Assembly (NCBI GenBank): GCA_934183355.1
Contig: CAKPST010000015.1
Span: forward strand, 1-36,883
Direction of reading: 5' to 3'
Length of the DNA stretch: 36,883 nt
From: an uncultured Prevotella sp.
GTDB lineage: Bacteria; Bacteroidota; Bacteroidia; Bacteroidales; Bacteroidaceae
Part shown: positions 31,015 through 36,883 of the stretch, in pieces
Numbering within the stretch: the first letter of the stretch is position 1
Layout of the letters: each line of letters opens with the position of its first letter
Notes under the pieces: model-generated
What the model saw: only the letters and a program-made list of their open reading frames with translations
Database searches by the model: none
What the model was told of the DNA's origin: nothing
Program-made: the position numbers and the translations under genes

Positions 31015-32913
31015 ATGAACAACGACAAATTAGGACTCTTAGACAAGATACAGTATCCGGACGACTTGCGCCGCCTCAGCGTCGGCGAATTGCCCGAACT
31101 ATGCGCCGAACTGCGCCGCGACATCGTGGAGGAACTCGCCGAAAATCCCGGCCACCTCGCCTCGTCGCTCGGTGTGGTGGAGCTCACTGTGGCGCTGCAC
31201 TACGTGTTCAACACTCCCGACGACCGCATCGTGTGGGACGTGGGCCATCAGGCTTACGGACACAAGATTCTCACCGGACGCAAGGACACCTTCTACACCA
31301 ACCGCAAGCTGCATGGTGTCAGACCGTTTCCGTCGCCCATGGAGAGCGAGTACGACACGTTCACATGCGGACACGCCTCCAACTCCATATCGGCTGCGCT
31401 CGGTATGGCGGTGGCTGCACGCAAGACGGGACGCTCCGACCGCCACGTGGTGGCTGTCATCGGCGATGGTGCCATGTCGGGAGGTCTCGCTTTTGAGGGC
31501 CTCAACAATGTGTCGTCGTCGCCCAACGACTTGCTCATCATTCTCAACGACAACGACATGAGCATCGACCGGGCTGTGGGAGGCATGGAGAAGTATCTGC
31601 TCAACCTCGACACCAACGCCACATACAATCGACTGCGCGACCGTGCGTCGCAGTGGCTGCGTGCCAAAGGCTATCTCAACGACGACCGACGCAAGGGACT
31701 CATACGCCTCAACAATGCACTGAAGTCGGCTCTTGCCCATCAGCAGAACATCTTCGAGGGTATGAACATACGCTATTTCGGACCCTTCGATGGCAACGAC
31801 GTGAGCGAGGTGGTGCGTGTATTGTCACAGATTAAGGACATGCGCGGACCCAAATTGCTGCATCTGCACACTGTCAAGGGCAAGGGATATAAGCCTGCCG
31901 AGGAACAAGCTACGATATGGCATGCGCCTGGCAAGTTCGACCCCGACACTGGCGAGCGTATCTCGGACGACGGCGACCCTTATCCACTGAAGTATCAGGA
32001 GGTGTTCGGACATACGCTGCTCGAACTGGCTCAGCACAACGACCGCATCGTGGGCGTAACGCCTGCCATGCCTACGGGCTGCTCGATGGACATCATGATG
32101 CGCGAGATGCCCGACCGCGTCTTTGACGTGGGCATTGCCGAGGGACATGCTGCCACCTTCTCATGCGGCATGGCTAAGGACGGACTGATGCCGTTCTGCA
32201 ATATATACAGCGCTTTCGCCCAACGTGCTTACGACAATATCATACACGACGCTGCTATCCTCAATCTGCCAGTGGTGTTCTGCTTCGACCGCGCCGGACT
32301 TGTGGGCGAGGACGGACCTACACATCATGGCGTGTTTGACATTGCTGCCTTGCGTCCCGTGCCTAATCTCACGCTCTGCTCGCCAATGAACGAGCAAGAA
32401 CTGCGCAATATGATGTACACGGCACAGTTGCCTGGCAAGGGCACTGTAGTGATACGCTATCCACGCGGCAAGGGTGTGATGCGCGAGGACTGGAGATGTC
32501 CGTTCGAGGAGATGGAGATAGGCAAGGCTCGCTGCATCAGCGAGGGTAGCGACGTGGCTGTGCTGTCCTACGGTCCTATTGGCAACAATGTCAAGCAGGT
32601 GATTGACGAACTGCGCGACGAGGGTTGCCCACTGAGTGTGGCTCATTACGACATGCGATTCTGCAAACCTCTCGACACGGCGCTGCTCGAAGACGTTGCA
32701 TCACGATTCAAGCGTGTCATCACCGTGGAGGACGCTCAACGTGCCGGAGGATTCGGCTCGGCTGTGCTCGAATGGATGAACGACAACAATAAGGATGTTA
32801 AGGTGCAGCGCATTGGTCTGCCCGACGAGTTTATTGAGCACGGTACGGTCAACCAGCTTAAAGAGATAGCTGGCATCGACAATCAAACTATAAAGAAAAT
32901 CATAAAACAATGA
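31015..32913 (+). CDS. dxs: 1-deoxy-D-xylulose-5-phosphate synthase
   Basis: A 632-residue thiamine-diphosphate enzyme that joins pyruvate and glyceraldehyde-3-phosphate, the first step of the MEP isoprenoid pathway. [17 protein letters not shown] is at about residues 75-91. The TPP/Mg motif [16 protein letters not shown] and the NDNDMSID loop follow, and the second half has [20 protein letters not shown] (catalytic Glu), [19 protein letters not shown] and [14 protein letters not shown]. The frame is open to 30961, but [15 protein letters not shown] at 31015 fits the family start. It overlaps trkA by 4 bases; dxs next to trkA-trkH is a recurring order in Bacteroidales. Confidence 0.96.
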   Translation: MNNDKLGLLDKIQYPDDLRRLSVGELPELCAELRRDIVEELAENPGHLASSLGVVELTVALHYVFNTPDDRIVWDVGHQAYGHKILTGRKDTFYTNRKLHGVRPFPSPMESEYDTFTCGHASNSISAALGMAVAARKTGRSDRHVVAVIGDGAMSGGLAFEGLNNVSSSPNDLLIILNDNDMSIDRAVGGMEKYLLNLDTNATYNRLRDRASQWLRAKGYLNDDRRKGLIRLNNALKSALAHQQNIFEGMNIRYFGPFDGNDVSEVVRVLSQIKDMRGPKLLHLHTVKGKGYKPAEEQATIWHAPGKFDPDTGERISDDGDPYPLKYQEVFGHTLLELAQHNDRIVGVTPAMPTGCSMDIMMREMPDRVFDVGIAEGHAATFSCGMAKDGLMPFCNIYSAFAQRAYDNIIHDAAILNLPVVFCFDRAGLVGEDGPTHHGVFDIAALRPVPNLTLCSPMNEQELRNMMYTAQLPGKGTVVIRYPRGKGVMREDWRCPFEEMEIGKARCISEGSDVAVLSYGPIGNNVKQVIDELRDEGCPLSVAHYDMRFCKPLDTALLEDVASRFKRVITVEDAQRAGGFGSAVLEWMNDNNKDVKVQRIGLPDEFIEHGTVNQLKEIAGIDNQTIKKIIKQ

Positions 32914-34253
32914 AGATTATCATAGCCGGTGCCTACGCCATCGGCACCCACCTTGCTCGCCTTCTCTCACGCGAACACGATGACATCGTGGTGATTGACG
33001 CCAACGAGGAACGATTGGCGGGCATAGGTCAGGACGTGGACATTCTCACTATGGAAGCGTCGCCTACAAGCATCAAGGTGTTGAAGAAGGCTGGAGCCGA
33101 GAGTGCCGACCTCTTCATAGCTGTCACCCCCGACGAAAACCAAAACGTGGCGGCTTGCACGCTTGCCAAGGCGCTTGGCACCAAGAAGACGGTGGCAAAG
33201 ATTGACAACTCCGAATATATCGAACCCGAACTGCAGGAGTTCTTCGCCGAACTTGGCGTCAGTTCTCTCATCTATCCTGAGATGCTGGCTGCCATCGACA
33301 TCAACAACGGACTGAAGATGTCGTGGGTGAGACAGCGTTGGGACGTTCATGAGGGTGCGCTCGTCATGCTCGGTGTCAAGCTGCGCGAGTCGTGCACCAT
33401 CCTCGACAAGCCTCTGCGCGAACTGTGCGGACCCGAGGATCCTTATCACATCGTTGCCATCAAGCGACAGGGCGACACCATCATCCCTGGCGGTAACGAC
33501 TGCCTTCAGATGTACGACTTGGCTTACTTCATGACTACCAAGCAGTATATTCCCTACATACGCAAGATAGTGGGCAAGGAACATTATGTCGACGTGAAGA
33601 ACGTGATGATAATGGGTGGCGGTGCCACTGCCGTGCGCACGGTCAAGACTATGCCGAGCTACATGGATGTGAAGATTATAGAGACCGACGAACAGCGCTG
33701 CGAACGCCTCAACTCGATATTCGAGGACGACAAGGCGCTCATCATCAACGGCGACGGTCGCGACCTCTCGCTGCTCATAGAGGAGGGCATCAAGAACACG
33801 CAGGCATTTGTGGCTCTCACAGGCAATGCCGAGACCAACATCCTCGCATGCCTCACTGCCAAGCGCATGGGCGTGCGCAAGACGGTGGCTATGGTGGAGA
33901 ATATCGACTATGTGAGCATGGCTGAGAGCCTCGACATCGGCACCATCATCAACAAGAAGTCGATTGCTGCGAGCCACATCTATCAGATGATGCTCGATGC
34001 CAACGTTCACAACGTGCGATTCCTGATGACTGCCAATGCCGACGTGGCTGAGTTTATTCCGTCGGAAGGCTCCAAGGTGACGCGCAAACCCGTCAAGGAC
34101 CTCGGACTGCCTAAGGGCATGACCATCGGTGGACTCGTGCGCGACGGTGTGGGTTATCTTGTGTCGGGCAACACCATGATACAGCCGGGCGACTCGGTGA
34201 TGGTGTTCTGCCACAACATTAACATGAAGAAGATAGAAAAGTTCTTCCTATGA
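32910..34253 (+). CDS. trkA: Trk potassium uptake regulatory subunit TrkA
   Basis: 447 residues with two RCK units in tandem, each a Rossmann domain plus a C-terminal domain. The first begins [20 protein letters not shown], with Tyr where the usual GxGxxG has the second Gly. The acidic end of the strand is [10 protein letters not shown]. The second unit starts near residue 230 with [18 protein letters not shown] and [13 protein letters not shown] TrkA_C domain ends the protein ([20 protein letters not shown]). It binds nucleotides at the inner face of TrkH and gates potassium uptake. 4-base overlaps with both dxs and trkH couple all three genes. Confidence 0.95.
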   Translation: MKIIIAGAYAIGTHLARLLSREHDDIVVIDANEERLAGIGQDVDILTMEASPTSIKVLKKAGAESADLFIAVTPDENQNVAACTLAKALGTKKTVAKIDNSEYIEPELQEFFAELGVSSLIYPEMLAAIDINNGLKMSWVRQRWDVHEGALVMLGVKLRESCTILDKPLRELCGPEDPYHIVAIKRQGDTIIPGGNDCLQMYDLAYFMTTKQYIPYIRKIVGKEHYVDVKNVMIMGGGATAVRTVKTMPSYMDVKIIETDEQRCERLNSIFEDDKALIINGDGRDLSLLIEEGIKNTQAFVALTGNAETNILACLTAKRMGVRKTVAMVENIDYVSMAESLDIGTIINKKSIAASHIYQMMLDANVHNVRFLMTANADVAEFIPSEGSKVTRKPVKDLGLPKGMTIGGLVRDGVGYLVSGNTMIQPGDSVMVFCHNINMKKIEKFFL

Positions 34254-35701
34254 TAAACCTCAGACTTATATACAAGATTATAGGGTCGCTGCTCTTCATC
34301 GAGGCTATGATGCTGTTGCTGTGTCTTGGCATCTCGATGTACTATCATGAGGACGACATCTTTGCGTTCATCTGCTCGATGGTGATATCGGCAGGCATAG
34401 GTTTTGTGCTACGCTGCCTTGGCAGAAACTGCGACAATACTCTCTCGCGACGCGATGCCTATCTGGTGGTGACGCTCACATGGGTGGTGTTCTCGCTATT
34501 CGGCACACTGCCCTTTCTCATAGGCGGCTATCTGCATTCATTCACAGATGCCTTCTTCGAGACGATGTCGGGATTCACCACTACGGGTGCTTCTATTATA
34601 GACAATGTAGAGGCTCTGCCTCACGGCATCCTGTTCTGGCGATCGTTCACGCAGTGGCTGGGCGGTCTGGGTATAGTGTTCTTCACCATTGCACTGTTGC
34701 CCTCGCTTGTCGGCGGTAGTGTCAAGGTGTTTGCTGCCGAAGCCACCGGACCTATCAAGACTAAGCTTCACCCTCGCCTCAGCACCAACGCCAAGTGGAT
34801 ATGGGTGGTATACATCTTCATCACGGTGCTGTGCTTCGGCTGTATGTGGCTTGCTGGCATGGACGTGTTCAGCAGTGTCAACTATAGTCTGTCGACGGCT
34901 GCCACGGGCGGATTTGCCACACACAACGACTACAGCTATCTGACGCCAGTGGTGCAATACATCGTCACTTTCTTCTGCTTTGTCTCGGGTATGAACTTCA
35001 CCATGCTCTACATCACAGTGTCGCAGCGCAAGCTGAGCACACTACTCAAGAGTGCCGAATGCAGGTTCTACCTATTAGTGGTGCTCGCCTGCGCCGGATT
35101 CATCGCCTTCGAGCTGATGCTGAAGAATGGCTACACTCTCGAACCTGCATTGCGCAGTGGACTCTTTCATGTGGTGTCGTTCATCACCACTACTGGTCTG
35201 CTTGCCGACGACCCGGCTTTGTGGCCACATGTCACGTGGGTGGTGCTTGCCATGTGCATGTTCTTCGGAGCATGTTCTGGCTCTACGAGTGGTGGATTCA
35301 AGTGCATACGCTGCGTCATGGTGCTTAAGATTATCAAGAACGAGTTCAGACAGCTGCTACATCCCAACGCTGTGTTGCCCATGCGTGTCGACGGCACCAA
35401 CGTGCCATCGTCCAAGCGTGTCACGCTGCTCGCCTTCTTGTCCATCTATCTCATCCTGTGCCTATTCTGTTCGTTCTCGATGATAGCTATGGGCATCGAC
35501 AACACCAACGCCATCACCATCACCCTCAGTTCGCTGGGCAATGTGGGTCCGACGCTTGGTACAGAGATAGGTCCTACGATGTCGTGGAGCGAGCTGCCTG
35601 CAGCTGCCAAGTGGATATGCTCGGTGCTGATGCTCATCGGACGTCTTGAGATATTCAGCGTGCTCGTGATATTTACACCGCAGTTCTGGAAAGAGAATTA
35701 G
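34250..35701 (+). CDS. trkH: Trk potassium channel subunit TrkH
   Basis: A 483-residue membrane protein of the Trk/Ktr superfamily with four pore-loop repeats. Pore-like segments are FFETMSGFTTTGASIID at about 105-121, YSLSTAATGGFATHNDYSY near 214-232, FHVVSFITTTGLLADDP near 308-324, and a fourth around TITLSSLGNVGPTLGTEIGP near 425-444. The FWRSFTQWLGGLGIVFFTIA stretch is a family hallmark. It forms the K+ pathway with TrkA as the cytoplasmic ring. It is the last gene of the dxs operon; manA follows after 36 bases and may also be cotranscribed. Confidence 0.96.
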   Translation: MINLRLIYKIIGSLLFIEAMMLLLCLGISMYYHEDDIFAFICSMVISAGIGFVLRCLGRNCDNTLSRRDAYLVVTLTWVVFSLFGTLPFLIGGYLHSFTDAFFETMSGFTTTGASIIDNVEALPHGILFWRSFTQWLGGLGIVFFTIALLPSLVGGSVKVFAAEATGPIKTKLHPRLSTNAKWIWVVYIFITVLCFGCMWLAGMDVFSSVNYSLSTAATGGFATHNDYSYLTPVVQYIVTFFCFVSGMNFTMLYITVSQRKLSTLLKSAECRFYLLVVLACAGFIAFELMLKNGYTLEPALRSGLFHVVSFITTTGLLADDPALWPHVTWVVLAMCMFFGACSGSTSGGFKCIRCVMVLKIIKNEFRQLLHPNAVLPMRVDGTNVPSSKRVTLLAFLSIYLILCLFCSFSMIAMGIDNTNAITITLSSLGNVGPTLGTEIGPTMSWSELPAAAKWICSVLMLIGRLEIFSVLVIFTPQFWKEN

Positions 35702-35737
35702 AAAGGTTCAAATAAATTAACTAAATACAAACCAATT

Positions 35738-36700
35738 ATGAAACCAATGAAGTTCAACGCTCTCCTCAAGTCAACAATCTGGGGTGGCGAAAAGATTATT
35801 CCGTTCAAGCATCTCAATGTAGAGCAGGAGAATGTAGGCGAAAGCTGGGAAATCTCTGGTGTTCCGGGCAACGAGACTGTTATAGCCAACGGCGAGTATG
35901 CTGGCAAGAAGCTCAACGAGGTTGTTGCCGAGTTGCAGGACAAGCTCGTAGGCAAGGACAACTACGAGCGTTTCGGCAACGAGTTCCCGCTGCTCATCAA
36001 GTTCATCGATGCACGCCAGGACCTCTCTATACAGGTTCACCCCACCGACGAACTTGCCAAGCGCCAGGGCAAGGAGCGCGGCAAGACCGAGATGTGGTAT
36101 CTCCTCGACTCTGACAAGGACGCCACTCTGCTCTGCGGTCTGAAGCAGCAGATCACTCCTACTCAGTATGCCGAAATGGTGGAGAACGACACCATCTGCG
36201 ACGCCATAGCACGCTACGACGTTAAGGAAGGCGACTGCTTCTTCCTCCCTGCAGGTCGCATCCACGCCATCGGCACTGGCTGCTTCCTCGCCGAGATTCA
36301 GCAGACCAGCGATGTCACCTATCGCATCTACGACTTCAAGCGCAAGGATAAGGACGGCAACTACCGCGAGTTGCACACCAAGCAGGCTGCCGAGTGCATC
36401 AACTACAACGTGGAGAGCAACTACCGCACAGAGTACACTCCTGTCAAGAATCAGGGCGTGAGCCTCGTACAGTGTCCTTACTTCACCACTGCCGTATACG
36501 ACCTCAACGAGCCAATGACTCTCGACTACTCAGAGCTTGACAGCTTCGTCATCCTCATCGGACTCAAGGGAGAGGGAACCATCACCGACAACGAGGGCAA
36601 CACCATCACACTGCAGGCAGGCGAGAGCATGCTCGTGCCAGCTACTACACAGACCCTGAAAGTAGAAGGCACCATCAAGTTCCTTGAGACTTACGTATAA
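35738..36700 (+). CDS. manA: Mannose-6-phosphate isomerase, class I
   Basis: A 320-residue zinc enzyme of the cupin superfamily that interconverts fructose-6-phosphate and mannose-6-phosphate and supplies GDP-mannose. KSTIWGGEKIIPFK is the start motif. LIKFIDARQDLSIQVHPTDE holds the QVHP zinc-site His and KTEMWYLLDSD the Glu. FFLPAGRIHAIGTGCFLAEI holds the third zinc ligand His, and QQTSDVTYRIYDF the active-site Arg. The C-terminal cupin half is degenerate. The size fits the short ManA group of Bacillota and Bacteroidota. It follows trkH by 36 bases on the same strand. GDP-mannose is also the precursor of GDP-fucose, but no fucose-synthesis genes lie here. Confidence 0.94.
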   Translation: MKPMKFNALLKSTIWGGEKIIPFKHLNVEQENVGESWEISGVPGNETVIANGEYAGKKLNEVVAELQDKLVGKDNYERFGNEFPLLIKFIDARQDLSIQVHPTDELAKRQGKERGKTEMWYLLDSDKDATLLCGLKQQITPTQYAEMVENDTICDAIARYDVKEGDCFFLPAGRIHAIGTGCFLAEIQQTSDVTYRIYDFKRKDKDGNYRELHTKQAAECINYNVESNYRTEYTPVKNQGVSLVQCPYFTTAVYDLNEPMTLDYSELDSFVILIGLKGEGTITDNEGNTITLQAGESMLVPATTQTLKVEGTIKFLETYV

Positions 36701-36721
36701 AGTCCCGAAGGAATAACTAAC

Positions 36722-36777
36722 AATTAACCGGCATTAACGACTATGTTTATTTTCTTTGTCGTTAATGTCGGTTAATT
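36722..36777. terminator. Hairpin after manA
   Basis: The 20-base arms at 36722-36741 and 36758-36777 pair with one G-T pair; the loop is 16 bases and T rich. It begins 22 bases past the manA stop. Further GTTAAT units (around 36761, 36771, 36782 and 36794) follow on the right. It probably ends the dxs-manA transcript and perhaps a convergent one. Confidence 0.7.
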
Positions 36778-36837
36778 ATCCGTTAATTATATCGTTAATA
36801 TGATATTACAATGGTTCGTTAAAATTTGAGATAACGG

Positions 36838-36883
36838 CTAAGCGGCTTTACGCTGCCAGCCAAAGAGTTCTTTGATAGTATGA
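36838..36883 (-). CDS. Possible C-terminus of a convergent gene (cut by the window edge)
   Basis: On the minus strand one frame reads HTIKELFGWQRKAA and then TAG (36840-36838). The 14 codons have an ordinary composition, and a hairpin lies just past the stop, as expected at the end of a gene. This is too short to identify, and the other two frames cannot be excluded. Confidence 0.25.
   Translation of the reverse strand, partial: HTIKELFGWQRKAA

Noticed and set aside
32967..34214. 415-codon minus-strand open frame opposite trkA
   Set aside because: trkA is certain by motifs and operon overlaps. The antisense frame is His/Val/Leu-rich without domains, typical of a shadow of codon bias.

Overview
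The window reads as chromosomal DNA of a Bacteroidota member, most likely order Bacteroidales and probably a Prevotella-like genus. The evidence is the promoter type (TTTG, 19-21 bp, TAnnTTTG, seen at several genes), the lack of strong Shine-Dalgarno sequences, the protein families (DUF3098, DUF4738, DUF4230, two-RCK TrkA, Mrp without a CxxC pair, OMP_b-brl-type barrels) and gene orders such as ftsX-DUF3098-uppP-truB-queA-folK and dxs-trkA-trkH. Genus level is inference. I see no rRNA, tRNA, CRISPR array, complete insertion sequence or prophage.

Layout. 1-1240: the 3' end of a surface-type protein, then a small accessory patch. In it, two near-identical 41-bp hairpin repeats bracket a decayed aspartyl-protease gene and a small DUF2442 gene. 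1241-3143 (minus): mrp and trmB. 3314-5749 (plus): an ECF sigma module with separate parts (sigma, one-helix anti-sigma-like protein, exported small protein, outer-membrane barrel). 5760-10187 (minus): the conserved housekeeping run ftsX, DUF3098, uppP, truB, queA, folK. 10367-11149: a radical SAM protein. 11245-13639 (plus): a second ECF module of lipoprotein, sigma factor, and a single polypeptide that joins a cytoplasmic anti-sigma-like segment, a transmembrane helix, a low-complexity periplasmic linker and an outer-membrane barrel. This architecture matches the dual membrane-spanning anti-sigma (Dma) type known from Bacteroides. 13675-15759: a DUF4738 lipoprotein and, divergently, two adjacent DUF4230 proteins.

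15772-22489 (minus): a complete L-fucose catabolic operon in the order fucI, fucO, fucA, kinase, fucP, interrupted by two elaborate palindromic or repeat-rich spacers. 22640-25597 (minus): a large carboxypeptidase-regulatory/TonB-receptor-like barrel with a Gly/Pro/Met-rich tail. 25887-28589 (plus): lutABC for L-lactate oxidation. 28611-30757 (minus): a PhoR/PhoB-like two-component pair whose promoter carries three ATTACA repeats at exactly 11-bp spacing, the geometry of a Pho box. 31015-35701 (plus): dxs-trkA-trkH with 4-base overlaps. 35738-36700: manA. The right edge holds a strong hairpin and perhaps the last 14 codons of a convergent gene.

How the parts join. Fucose is taken up by FucP, isomerised by FucI, phosphorylated, and cleaved by FucA to DHAP and L-lactaldehyde, which FucO reduces to propanediol. 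The LutABC genes nearby could use lactate, but a shared pathway is only a suggestion. The two ECF modules and the two-component system make this a stretch rich in envelope and nutrient sensing. The best candidates for something less described are the fused trans-envelope anti-sigma protein with its lipoprotein partner, the Pho-box-like triple repeat, and the nested palindromes inside the fucose operon.
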